A stretch of DNA of 64,000 nucleotides from contig NC_081142.1 of assembly GCF_958295425.1 (NCBI RefSeq), positions 9,591,754-9,655,753 of the forward strand, read 5' to 3'. Positions within the stretch are counted from its first letter, which is position 1, and each line of letters starts with the position of its first letter. Positions 1 to 13,839 of the stretch are shown here, piece by piece. The translations under genes were made by a program, and so were the position numbers. A model generated the notes under the pieces. The model was not told the DNA's origin and did not search any database. It worked only from the letters and a program-made list of their open reading frames with translations. Origin of the DNA: Solea solea. Lineage: Eukaryota; Chordata; Actinopteri; Pleuronectiformes; Soleidae.

Positions 1-724
1 CCACTTGCCAATTAATCATTTTTTGTTTTTGTTTTTGATTTAAAGTATGTGGTACAGGTACATAGCTAGTGCAACATTTGAACAGCTTTCTGTAATCGTG
101 TAAAAAAGCTTCAGGCCAAGAGAAACAAAATCAGCCTGACTAACCGTCGGATTGTTTAACCTCGGCTTTATATAATATTCTATCCAGTCAACGCGTATGT
201 TGTTTCTTAATGTTGTCACATTATATTAGCAAACCTAAAGTTATCATAAAGTGCACAGGCCATGACTCTTACCAACTCAACGTTTCACTTTTTAAATTCA
301 AGTTCAAATATTTAACAGTTTTTAAATCAGTTCCACTGTAAAACTTGCTAAAAGAAAACCAACGGGTATTTAATATTTGGCCGTACACACTAAATTAGGA
401 ATGATTCAATAGTAAGAAGGATTTCTTCATGTTTGGTGGATCGACAGCAGAGCAGCAAGACTGTGTCTTGCTCAAGGACACCTCAGCAGATGGGAAGGGG
501 GGAATTGTAATGGCTTGGCTTAGAATTGTGTATAATAATCCAGCTCTCCATACAAGACATTGTGTGAAAGTCACCTCACACTGTCACTGCTTTAACTACT
601 TCACTCATATTCCCCTGCAACTGACCATCGGACAATTTAAATCAAGATGGCCGTGAGACGTCATTTTCCAAGTAATTGTGTTAAATCAACAATTACAGCT
701 CTGCTACGTGTGTGTGAGACTCAC
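1..724 (-). other. Fibrillin intron 7 (partial)
   Basis: No further fibrillin exon was recognised before the left edge. Around 455-490 the motif cttgctcaaggacacctcag matches the tail of a fish tRNA-derived SINE in minus orientation. The rest is AT-rich with no clear feature. Confidence 0.6.
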
Positions 725-3700
725 CTTCACATTTGTGGCTGGTTTCACTTTGACGGTGACCAGCGGGACATTTACATTCGTAAGATCCCACAGTATTGAT
801 GCAGTTACCTCCCGCACACATGCCGGGCACAGCTTGGCACTCGTCCACATCTAAGAGAAGGAAGATGTAAACATAGAAGTCAATGTACAGTTACAGGAAC
901 AGATAAGAACAAATGTTTGATTGTATCTACACGGTACTGGTTTTAGCACCACCCATGCATACAATAATAAGCAATATTTCCTCCTTGGTCAAGACAATGG
1001 CAGAAAAAATATTCAGACTATATATAAATATGTGGCAATTTATACAGATGGAATTTCCCCTTCAGGATCAATAAAGTTTTTTGAATTGAATTGAATTGAA
1101 TTGAATTGAGATGCTGACAGGCTGAAAGAGTGGAGTTACCTCATAATTTACATCCAAAGACCAAAATCCCAAATGTTGCCCTATGAGAAATCTCTGACTT
1201 GATCTTCATTTGCCAGTCAACATTTGGGCAACATTAAACTACAAGTAACGTGGGACAGACAGATGTCTAATACCACTTCCAGAAAGACCCGCTTTAATTC
1301 TTGTTTCAACAGGAAATGACTTTTTAAATGTACGCTTTTCCCAGCATTCAACGTGAGTCACTTTTCCCAGTATTGAGGATATGCAGTTGGCTGATTCCTA
1401 TAAAATTGCACGCACACACACCGAGGAATTATGAGGGCTATTCTCGAGAAAAACCCAAAAGCCTCTGAACATGTGTGCACACCTGCACGTTCATGCACAA
1501 ATACTACGTAGACAGCCTGTTTGTAATCATCCATAAAGCATTCAATCTGTAATCCGTGTACTGAAGAAATGATGAAAACTAAAAGCCAAAGTGTGTGAGA
1601 GAGAAAAAAAGCTGGCCAACATTCTGACGTGGAGCCTTACATTTGGATTCATGGTCATGTGTGCTTTGTGTTCCTGCCAGTGAGACGCTGCTCTAGGTTC
1701 TCTGGCAACGAGCTATTTCAGTGTATGTGTGTGTAAGAGAGAGAAAGAGAGAGAGAGAGAGAGGAAGGAGAATTAGAGATCGGGAGAGAAGACAGAAACA
1801 CAGATTCATGAAAGAAGAAAAAGAAGTAAGAGTAAGAGAGAAGATTGTCAGAGAGATGAGGGATCTCTGGCTCCACACTGACATACTTCTAACATAAGAA
1901 CAGCCTGGTCAGAGCCGCGTCCAAAGAAAAGGTCAGTGCGGTCGAGCTGAAACTCCACAGCTACACGTCTGAACATGTGACAGGTGACCCTCCTCTCATC
2001 CTGTCTTTAAGCATCCACCCTGTCTACATAAAAATGTATATCCATATACTAACCAAGGCTACGTCGGCCCCACAGACTGGATATGAAAGGGGAAGTAGTT
2101 TTCTGGCTGCTTCCGTTGCTCATTGTTTTTGATTCAAATTAAAATCTTCATCCCAATCTGCCTGGGTGTGAGGGGAGCTGGATGAGGGCAGAAACACATC
2201 CGAGCTGGCCTCATGTTGGACATACCATCCATAATGTTGTCATATGGATATTGATGCAATCTTATTGCTTCATCTGAGCTGGGCCATAGGTTATTAGAGA
2301 GGTATGCACAGCGAGTCTGGCCTGGAACACTGTGAGCAGGAATGTTCATGGAAAAGGGGGAAAATCTGAGTTCACTTTTGCTTGGTTTTCTGAGCCTCAG
2401 TGGTTTGATTATATTATTATATTAAATCCATACATGCTGCGCGAGTAAAGACACGTGGACAGCAATTTCAATTTACATTTCCACAAAGTCAGAGCAAACA
2501 TGTAAGACGTGTAAGAAGACACTTAAAAATAAATGGTCAAAAGGAACCACACTTACACTGGATTGTATTCTTCCATTAGATAACTCAGCTGTGGCTCTTA
2601 ATAGACACAGTGCTCCTTGTAAATTGCTACTTTTCAACTGCGCACCCCCAGTTTGTAATGCAGGCTTTGTGTTAAAAGTCGGAAACCTCCGAGCCAAAAC
2701 TAAGATCACAGAAGTAAGTCATTGTGTACTTGATGATGTCCCTCAGAGGGCATTACACAACCGTTTTTACAGCCTAAATTCAAGTCCTAATAGTCTAGTA
2801 AAGTGCAAAAGTATCAGAGTGTACTATTAACAAAACAGGACAGGAAAAAACAGGTAAGCACTTCTCTTATAATTAGTCTTTATTGTAGTGGTACGTCTCC
2901 TAAGATTCGAGATCACACGATCTGTCATTCAGGCTACAAACCCAAACCTTACATACTGTATGTAGCAGAGTGCATATATCACTCACAGTGACACCTACAT
3001 ACAGTAAACAAGTCAACCTGTTTACTGTCTTGCAGTCGATATAGAAGCATGTACACAGCTTCTGCAGGATAACAGAAAAGTACAAGCTGGCATCCGGTCC
3101 ATGAGTACACATAAACACCACACCCTCCAACTATGTTAACACTGCACTGAGGATGTTATTGGTCGGATATGCAGCTTAGATGATGATGGATAAATGAATG
3201 GTTACAGCATTCACTGTGGTGATGGTATGTAGTCTTACAGTATTAGCCTCCTTCATCACTGCTAACAACAAGTTAATAAGGAAACTCATCAGGTGTGTGT
3301 GTGCGAGAAAGAGAGAATTTTGTACGTGCACCACACTGACCTTGGCAGGCTCCGGTGCGGATGTTGGGAATGAAGCCTCTCCTGCAGGGATGTGGCTGGG
3401 CTGGACACTGCTCACAGGGGTGACCCCATGCTCGGCCAATGGTGGCACAGCAGAGGGTCTTGGTGCAGACGATTCCGCTGAGCTGTCCCTGACACATCTG
3501 GTTGTTCACCTGCGTGAAACACGGTCCAGTCCGGTAGTCTGTGGTCGGAGAGAGAGGCACATGTCCTTTGTTAGTTAATGACTATCTTTGCATTTAAAGT
3601 ATTAAACGACAAAACAAAAAAATGGTGATTCACTTCCTCCAACACATCTGGTGTAGCACTAAATGAAACCAGAACAAGCACACAAATGAGAGATTTCTTT

Positions 3701-6700
3701 GGGCAAAAGCCATATTTTCTGTAATAAGTGATAAATAAAATAAATAAAAAAAAAGGATGAACAGGATGAATTTAGAGGGTGACTCACTGGGCCTTTTAAC
3801 ACATCGTCACAGTTTAATAGTTTCAAGTGTTTAGTCGTTTGATCAAAGTTCAGCTTACAATAAAGGAGCATTTACAAGTAGTGGGTTTAACCAGAGCTTA
3901 AGAGGAACATTATGAGCGTTGGTAGCAACATAGGGGATCACGCCGGAGCACGAGTTCACCGCCATTATCCTATTAAACCTGCTCAGATTAAACTGGGAAA
4001 ACAAATCAATGCTGTTCCTCTTTCAGCAGGAATTTAGCAATAGGATTGGAATGACTGCTATGCATTTTGTCGCTGTGATAATAAGTCAACCTAGTGAAGC
4101 ACATTCCAGTGCTTTAACTATAACGTCAGCTGAACAGTGGAGGTTTCTATTTTCACTGATAGTAAAATAGAGTAGGAGCAGCTACAGGCAATAACAGTCA
4201 GTTACTCTAGGTGTTTGACAGCAACACAACTTCAAAATATACAGTATTTGTATATTAATAACAAAACATTAACGTATAAATACTGTGTGAAAATTTACTA
4301 GTCTGTATTTGGGGAGATGACGGCAACAGAGAAAGTAAACAAGCAAATTCAATCATTGAAACAGATGCTGCATGCATAACAAACTCTGAAGAAAGTGAGT
4401 ATGAAATGTTCCAGGCTTCAGGGATCGTCAAGCCTCCGTTTTTGCTCCGCAGCTTTCCAGCAAAACCCAGGGTTAATCTTGTTAAATGCACTTTACAACA
4501 AATTCAGACACATTGACCTCATACTGAAATGATTTCAGGAATACAATATTTATCCTTTCAATCACATGCGGCGTAATGATGCCTTCCCTTGTGGAGGAAA
4601 CCATTATTACATTCTCTACAGTGGCGCCAAACTCACTATAGCCTCCATTTGAAACGTGGATTGTTACATTGTGTCAGAGGAGATGAAAGACACGGTGGTG
4701 CACGGTTGGCCAAGGCAGGGAGATGTGAGGAGGAAGGAGAGTTCAGAGAGCTCTGAAGGACAGAATGGAACCGCCCTTATTGGTTCCTTGTCCGACATGA
4801 AAGGGAGAGAAGGGGAAATGAGTAGGAGACGGAGAAACAAAATGACAGCGAGCGAGAGGGAGGGAAAGTAAAGTAGGTCAAAGTGGGCATCCAGAGTGCA
4901 GGTTGGAGTTCACAGCAGTTCTCCCTTTCATCCATCTGTCTTTATTTCTCTATGCTCACTGAAGGTTTTCCTGTCTGTCTGTGTGTGTGTGTCTCCTGCT
5001 CTTTCCTTGCACGTCTATCAGACACTTTTTGAACTTTCATCTTCACAGTAGAACGCAGACTCATAAAGGCAATTGGTCACGTTCTCCAAAACTGTCATTA
5101 AGAAGAAGCATGATACAGCATATTTACATTGAGATCTTTTTTGAAGAATGGGAATCCTTATTTTATATTTTTCTTTCTGTGAGTAAAAGCTAAAAATACT
5201 CACTGCCCTGAAAGTGGCCCTTAGCTCAAGAAAGATATAAATCTAATAATATTGTAAAAAAAAATAAAAACAATTCCCCAATAGCTTGAGTGACTAAAAC
5301 AACTCTATGTCAACACAAGCAAATTGCGCAATAAGAAAAAAAATAAGACAGTGTTTCTAGCATCAGTGCTTTGTTCTTATGACACAGAGGACATGAGTGG
5401 ACTCACACACTGGTCATCCAGCAACACTGTGGCCACACACAACAGCCAAGTCTCAAACATTGCCCTATTCTCTCCGTTTCCTAAACACATGTGTATACAC
5501 AAGATGGAAATACTTGTCTCTGTGGATACACACATCTGAACAACAACACATCATCCATCTGAGCGCCAGCGTCAAGCCAAACAAAAGACTGGAGCAGGTT
5601 TCTTTGAAAGCACACAATAACAAACAATGCAGAACAGTCTGGCTGTCTCACTGTGTCCAGAAGAAACATGTGCACTTCATGTTTCAGGGGTTTTTCTTGT
5701 TTGTTTGTTTTGTATTGTTTTTTTTAATCGTCTTGTGCGTAAACATTTTTATGATGTGTGTGTAGGTCTGAATCAAGAGGTTAGTGTGACAGGGACACAG
5801 TGGTATGCACATCTATAAGTTATGCATGCAGATTCAGAGGGGCGTGGTGGGCACTTGAGGACAGGAGCATAATCAAGCATCCTGACTCAGTCCTGCTGAC
5901 GACATTGGGAAACAATTTTGTCTAATTAGTGTTCAAATGACTTAGTAGATCAAGAACATTCACCATGTCTTACTCCTAACTCCACCGTGAGCTATCTCTG
6001 CCTCACTGAGACATCTCTGCTTTCATTCTTCATTCTTCTCCATCCAGTGTACTTCACAGTAAAGGAAGAACTTTCCCACTTTGCATTCGACTAAATGCAG
6101 TATTCTGTCATACATGTTTATGAGGCAATTTCCAATAAAAATCTTCAATGAATTACTTCCAGTGGTCAAATACTGTAACACATTCATGATCCTTAACAAT
6201 TGGGATGAGCTGATTTGATGCTCAGTATCAGTATAGGTGTGATACTGGCCCAAATCACAAGAACACATATAGGTAAAGGAAAGAAATCTGACTGTCATGT
6301 GAGTGCTGCAAACATCTTCCACCGAGAATTATATTATTTTAAATTGGCTGGTTGTAGTTAGGTGGTAAATGCATCAACACAAATGTCTTAGCAAGAGCCA
6401 AACTGTTTAAAAGAGATAATACCAGAGGTGATACCAGTATTGGTGGGAGTTCAAAGTTGTGATTTGGACGTTAGTCACAAAAAAAGTGGTATTGAGCCAT
6501 CCCTGTTAACACTGTATTCTGGATTAGGATTAGTGATACCAACAGATCCTGTCAATTCCCCTCTCTCATTTAAAAAACTAAAGGTGACAAGGCTTTCCAT
6601 GGTTTTTATCACCATTGATGTTGCTTCAAACTGCTTTACATCACTGCTTTAATGTCTTATTTGGACTTTGTCCTATGTTTTCTATTATTGGCTCTCATTT

Positions 6701-7326
6701 TGCCTTTTCTCTTTTGACTCTTGTGCTACTCTATGTGCTCTGTAAATTCACTCAACAAGTTGTAACCCCAATTTGCCTTAAGCCACTGCTGCACTTATAA
6801 CCTTTAACCCAGATCAGTCCACATAGATTAGAACGTCGTTCAAATCAGGCAATTTGACCATGATCTGACCATTCGCATGTGATAATGTTTTTGTAGTCAA
6901 GTCAGCCATATCTGATAAGAGAACGTGGCCACTCATTCAAGCAGATTACTACTTGCTCTAATGAGAGATGGATTAAAGGAAGATGAAATACTGTTAAAAA
7001 AACGAGCTAAAGAGAAAAAATGCTTAAATCTGTCTGGAACGCAAAAAAACAACAACAAAAAACTTTCCCATCAACCATGTCCAACTGTGCTATCTTGGAT
7101 TTGAGTGAGCGGACCACTAAGCAGAAAGAGACATTGCATGAGAAAAGAGGAAAAACTCAATTATAGCCGCTCAACTATTTCTAAAACTCCCATGAGGGAA
7201 AGGTTTGTGAAGATAGGACACTGTTGAAAATATGAGGCGATTACACTGATTGATTACACTCTGACAAGAGGTCATCAAGTCAAATCAATTAAGTGTAGAA
7301 ATATATTCATACACAACCTCTGCATA

Positions 7327-7360
<34 letters not shown>

Positions 7361-10300
7361 TGTCTGGTCAGTGTGTACAGGTTGAGCATATGTTTGGCCA
7401 ATCTTGTGTAATTTCTGATTCCAGTGTGGTGTTTGTGTCCCTTAGTCCCCACTAATGTTGATATAAATAAATCACTCGAATGTGTGGGCTTTTTTGTTTG
7501 CATTTGTGTGTGTGTGTGTGTGTGTCCTTGTGTTTGGGAGGTTAGCCTCCATCCTGGCCAACTGTAGCAGACTGTTAGTCTTATCAGCGCCATTATCAAC
7601 AGGCTTGAAATCTCCCTTTTCCTTTAGACCTAATCGTTCCTCAAGGAGTCTGCTCCTTTCATTTCGCTTTCTTCCACACCAACAGCAGCCAGTCGAACAT
7701 GACCAAATGTTTAACACACACACACACACACACACTTACGAGGGCCAAAAACTGTGGGAGAATGGAAATTGGAGAGATAAGCCTACTGCAATCTACCATG
7801 ATCTAAAAGCCTGAAACCTCTTGCAAATTGCTGTGTGGGGGTGATTACACACACACACACACACACACACATAACACACATTACTGCTTTCACCATGTTC
7901 ATTTTGAATATCTATACTTAGATGGCATCAGATCGCTTGATACAGTTCCTCTGTCATTGTTCCTATACTTCACCCATTGTATGTAGAAGCTATCTTGACT
8001 TACACAGTTTTTGTGTGTCTGTTTTGGGAAACTTCCTGACACAGTGCTGCAGGAGTGGCACAATAACGCAGACGTTTTTTAAATGACGCCGCCAGGAAGA
8101 AACACTGGTGGGCGAGTGGGCTCTTGGCTCCATCAACAACAGCCACTCATGAGACGTGTTATTTATTCTGCACACGGGAATGTTTTAGTAACAGCAGTGA
8201 GAGTAAACGGCTTCATATTTCATCTTGCTCGATCAAACACTGCCTTCATCGCCATCCTGTGAACCCAGTTCAATTCTGACTAGGACAAGCTACAGCTTCC
8301 AAGTTTGACCTGGTACTGGTAAAAAAAACAACCTCAATTCATCATTTACAAGATAGCTCTTTAAAATTAAGGGCTGCCATGAAAACAGAAAATAAAACAC
8401 AGCTGGGGAAACGGGATTACACATTATTCAATCATACAATTATTTAATTTGAATGAAGTACCAGGCTCATTATGATAGCAACACATTTTCAGATGCAAAT
8501 TAAAACACACTGTTGCTATGTTTGTTTGAAAATACCATCAGCTGGTTCTGATGTCTAGATATTTGCCCGTTTATGGTTAAATGGAATTCATTGTGAATCT
8601 AATGGAAAAGAGAAATGTGGGTTATCCATCATCATTCTGCAAAAGGACATCATTTAAAGACTTGCTGTAGACCAAATTTAGCAAATTCCAAAGTCCTTTA
8701 TCTAAGCCTTGTTTCTCTTGCTCTTACACAGATTCAGAGAAATATCACGACTTCCTTCACCTCTAAAACCTTAAAATGCCCCTGACATCATCGCCTGCTG
8801 GGGGACAAAATTGCTCTTCTGCAATTAACGATTTATTTGGTCTGGCCTGGTCTGGAATTGGGGCTGGCGACAGAGGAACTATATAGGTCCACTGGGACAC
8901 AATGGACCGGGTATTACTGGAGCAGAGCTGGCTTAACTGGGCCAAAGCTAATGTCATTATTTTTCCAACTATGTTGTTTCAAACCAATGCAGTGGACCAA
9001 TAAAAAAAAAAAAAAAAGTCATTGACAAATTTCAACTAAGTCTATAAATCAGATTATTAGAGTCAATGGGATTCATCTTCACACAAACACATCCATTAAT
9101 GGTAAATATATGTCAGCTTGAAGATAAGTGGTTAATTAAAAGCATTTCCAGAGATTTGGGTCCTGACATTCTCTAAGAAGCACATACTTAGGAGCAGGAG
9201 AATCTCCGAAGGATCACCGCAAGGCGACCTTGAGGTTCTCCAGCAGCGCTCTCACATAATTATGCTTGGACGGAGAAGTATGGATGACTCGGGCGTTAAC
9301 ATATTATAGAGATTATATCTGCTCCACACAGAGTTATCTGTTCGTAGACAGGGTCATGACATCGTCCATAAAAGCATGAACTTGACATCATGTGCTATTG
9401 AATAGGACCAGAAACTAGCGATAGAGAACTTTTGATTAACTGTGTCAAAGTTATTCTGAAACACATCATGAAGACAGTAGATTCTGAATTATGATAAGGT
9501 ATGGTAGAGACTGTGGTAAATGCTTTAGATAATGCTAAGTATCTCATGTTAACCATAACTGAAGCCTTAGACACACATATTGTATGAGCTGTTAGCACTT
9601 TGCTCCACATGCACACACACACACACACACACACACTAGACACACAAACACACAGGAGTTTCCCATGACTCCATTCCACATTCCCAGTTCTCCGAAAGTG
9701 AGGGACTCTCACTGCCCTCATAATTGCAGTGCAGTCCCCTCACTGAATCACACAATAAATCTGTTGACTCATGGCCTCAGTTACACTGACTCTGAAAACA
9801 CCACGATATATAATACTCGTAAGAGTTTACACCAGGGAATCTCCAGCCTTCCTCGGGATGAACCCAATACTAACAAAATGTATTAGTCACTTTCCAGATT
9901 TTATGAGTTTGGGCTCTTTCCCTTGGTGACCTGAAGATCTATTGTCTAAACATGTATTTTTATATAATTTATACAAAGTGACCAAGATCATTTTCATGTC
10001 TGTTAGTGATTCTTCATAAATACATTTGTTTGTAAAAATGACATCATCTCTCTTTTCTCTGGGGAATATTTTGCAACGAAAACAGACAAGTTAATTGTCT
10101 ATGCTACCTGCAGCTCCGGGATTCTACTCAATCTTACAACATGGAGATTAATTCTATGTCTCCTCTAAAGACTGTGTGTACACAGCTGGGGAGTCTATTT
10201 TCATTTTCACCCAATTCCTCCCCTTTCCCTCATCTCCTCCCCTCCCTCTCTCTCTTTCGCTCAGTCTCCACTCCTCATCAGGAAACGTCCATGACTACTC

Positions 10301-10768
10301 CACAAAGAAAGTCTATTCTGTCAGTCCTGTGGGGATGTTGAGGAGCGGGACGGGGTATAGTATTTGTTGCCAGATGTCTTTTGAGCTGCCTCTGACAAAC
10401 TCAACCCCTCCGATGTTGTTTTGTCCAAGAAAAAAAAGAATCCTTGAGTTTCACGGAGAGTGGAAGAAATGCTAGGAAAGTGACAATTGCTACAGTATAG
10501 AGGAAAGGACGACAGGAGAGAGGGATATGAGAAAAGAAAAGTGGCCATTATCCTGCCTCAGTTCAGGTAACAGTGGAGGGGGGGCAGGAAGAGGGCGGTA
10601 CAAAAAGGTGAGGGTCACAGTAAGGTCACACATGAAGGCATAAACATCTCTCTCCTTCTCTGAAAAGGTGAACTGAGGTGAGCAGAGACTAAAAGTAGCC
10701 ATCAATTCAGACGGGGTTTTTTTTTCTTCTGCCACAGCAATGTGCTACCTTCTTCCAAATGCTTCCCA

Positions 10769-10834
<66 letters not shown>

Positions 10835-13803
10835 TACAGGCCTCTGTTCAATGCCCAGGAGATACACACCAACTGTCTGTCTGACGCTGCATAAAGAAGA
10901 GCCTGCTCACTCAGCGCTGAAGTAATGCAGCAGCACATCTGATGGGAACAGCACTCCTGACTGCATGACCACGTCAAAGCTTTCCTGGTACCTGGACCAG
11001 TTTAGTGTGTGTTGTAGGGAACGTATTGATAAAACGCAGGGTCACATAGTCTACCACCTCACCAATCAGGCAGTTTGGCCAATCAAATCCTGGCTGACAA
11101 AGTCAAATGACGTTTTTCCACTGCATAGTACCACCTCCCCTCGCCTCGACTCTACACAGTTTGGTTGGTTTTCCATTACAATATAGTACCTCCTCAACGT
11201 GGGCGGGGTCATCACAGCACGGCTGCATGAAATTGCTGCGACTTTGTTTTATTCACGACACACACAAACTAGTGACGTGTGACTTGTAAAGCAGTTGTTT
11301 TTCGATGTACTGAATCCTTAGAATCCGTTCATTAAAAAAGATTTGTTAAGCACTTCATCCATGACCGGAGCACAGACTCTGACACAGTCACTGAATACAG
11401 CGGCTGGGTTTGTGATGTAGCTCGCCACTGGCAATCGCAGGCTTTCAGCAGTGCTGTCACTAAATACACCACAGTCCTCTGTTAAATGATGAGATTTGAG
11501 ACATTTCTTTGCAAAATGCTGGAGACTAACCCACGTTTTCAGGATTGTTGATTGTTTTTAACTGATCTACAGTTGGGCATTGGTCGCTTTGATTCTTGTG
11601 CCTCTTCCAGTGACGGCACTCTGGCCAATCAGTGGCCGGCAGTCTGATGAAGTCACGCATAGTATCGGCTCAGCTCGCTTGGAACGTCACCTGAGCAGGA
11701 ACTAAAAAAAAAGTACCAGGTACTATCACTAATGGAGAAGCAAAATAACCGCGCTGTGCCGAGGCGACAAAAAAGAAACAATGACAAACAGAAAGGAGGA
11801 TGAGCTCTCACCTCTCTCGCACTGTGGACCGGTGAAACCATAAACACAGGCGCATCTGTTGGGCCCGATGCAGCGTCCACCATTCTGACAGCCTTTCTCA
11901 CACACAGCTACAGGAGACACGGGGGGGGGGGGGGGGGAGAGACAGAGAGTGAATCACAGAGAAGCTACACATTAACACACTCTTTTCTTGTCACAGACAC
12001 AAACACTGGTCTTTCATTTAGCTTCAAATGACTTCACTGTTGAATAACTTGCTTCACTAACGCATAAACACACGCTGCATTGTATATTTGTATTACAAAC
12101 ATATGTGAAGATTGTCACGGATGACATCAGTCCTTTGGCCAGTGATGTTAACCCTCCTCACGTCATGTCTCACTTAACTCCAAAAACATGTCTAACCTTT
12201 CAAAAGGATTAGACTAGTCTGAAAACAGGTCTTAATTGACTAACGAGGTCTGAATAAAAGAAGCAAAAAGTCTGCAGAGCTGCAGCAGCTTCCACTCACG
12301 CTGGCCACAGTGGCTGCCTGTGTAGCCATTCGAGCAGGAGCACGAATCCTCGGCGCAGCTGCCTCCATTCATACACCTGATGTTGCAGGACTGAACTGTA
12401 AGAGACAAGAAACAGAGAGGGACATGAGGGTGATGAGAACGACTGTGAAGATGAGCATGAGAACAGATGCACTTCAAAAATCAACATTAGAAACTTCACT
12501 CTTCTCGTTCTATCAAGAAAAAGAAGCTGCGACGTTATGTTTAGTGTCAAATAATTTAATTTAGCTGACTGACTGGTTACAGTAAGGTTTTTGTTTTTTT
12601 ATTCTAACCCACTCTAAGAGTTGTTTAAGAACATCTTCACATTTTCTGTTAGTTTTGTTTTATCAGACAAAGCTCAAAGGCCCCCAGGCCACGAAACCAA
12701 AAAAAAAAGTCAAGCCGACTGGGATCAGGCAATAAGTCAAGCCAGCTGTGTGCTACAGTCTGTCATTCAGGAATTTGCTGAGAGGAGAGGGAAGAGGGAA
12801 ACTGGGTAAGGGGTGTAAGTCAAACGTAGCAGGATGCACAAAGAAAGAAAGCATGCCATTTTGAGTAAACAGACAAGTAGAGCTGTTATAATCTGAAACA
12901 GGACCTTCCGGCGGGCAGACTGCTTTGTCAAAGTGTGAGACTTAGGTCTTAAACACGTAGCTGCAGCTTCCATAAGAGAAACTAATTGGTCCTCTTGGCC
13001 GACAGCTCAGCATCTTTCAGCTGAGCCAGCCTTTTACCATACACAAGAGGACAGCAGACACCTACAGTGCTGGATGTCAGCAGACTGTTTTCTCACATCC
13101 TGTTTTACTTCTTCCTTCAGGCTCGACTCAGGTGGATGTCTTACTGTCTTTTACCTTGTGCTCTTACTGTTCTTCCTTCATCCACTTTCCCTTATTCCCC
13201 CAGTGCCTTTCATGCTCATCTGTCTATCTCTTAAATGCAAGTTTAACATCAATTTCCTTTCCCTCTTTCCGCTTCGCTTTCCACTATGTCTCTCTCTCTC
13301 TTTAAGTGGCGTGCAGCAGAAGAAGGGAAATGACTGGGCTTCCCCTTAGGTGACTCTTTCTAATGACAAATTCTGTGTACGCACACTTGCCAACAAGGGA
13401 CATTTCAGCTGCGACAATCCATCCACTTATTCTGACTGTGCCCAAGCACACTAAATACTTGTGTGAGTCATGATGAGCCACTTTACTCTCAGGTAGTTCC
13501 TCATCGTAACGACCCTCGCTTACTTACATGCAGAGACTTCAGTTACATGAGTCAAAGTCAATAGTACATATCTTGGACCCTGCAGAGTTTCAGTAAATGC
13601 AAGGCAGAGATTGTCAACAAAGCTTTCATGTCTCCATGTACTTAATGCATCTTAAGTCTGGAAGAATCTTTTTCATATGCAACACTTGGCAGACTCTATG
13701 CACAGATTTGGCAGAAAACGTCATGGCAACATATGGTCATCAATTAAAGCAAATAGTTTGGGGCTCTGGGGCAATCCAGGTTTTTATGTTAGTGTAGACT
13801 GCT

Positions 13804-13839
<36 letters not shown>

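Larger units (their letters stand above)
3539..11811 (-). other. Fibrillin intron 5
   Basis: This 8.3-kb intron has GT/CA microsatellites at about 7329-7357, 7507-7526, 7715-7735, 7848-7872, 9608-9635 and 10770-10831. An inverted-repeat DNA element lies at 11113-11742, close to the donor of exon 5. Frames such as those over 7285-7814 and 10740-10925 are microsatellite translations, and no extra exon was supported. Confidence 0.7.

Noticed and set aside
3198..3578. 126-codon plus-strand open frame
   Set aside because: It is antisense to the fibrillin hybrid-domain exon, whose cysteine pattern and splice sites explain the open frame.
8837..9025. Frame with Gly-rich words near 8890-8950 suggesting a collagen-like exon
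   Set aside because: The Gly-x-y pattern breaks after a few triplets and no splice sites fit.
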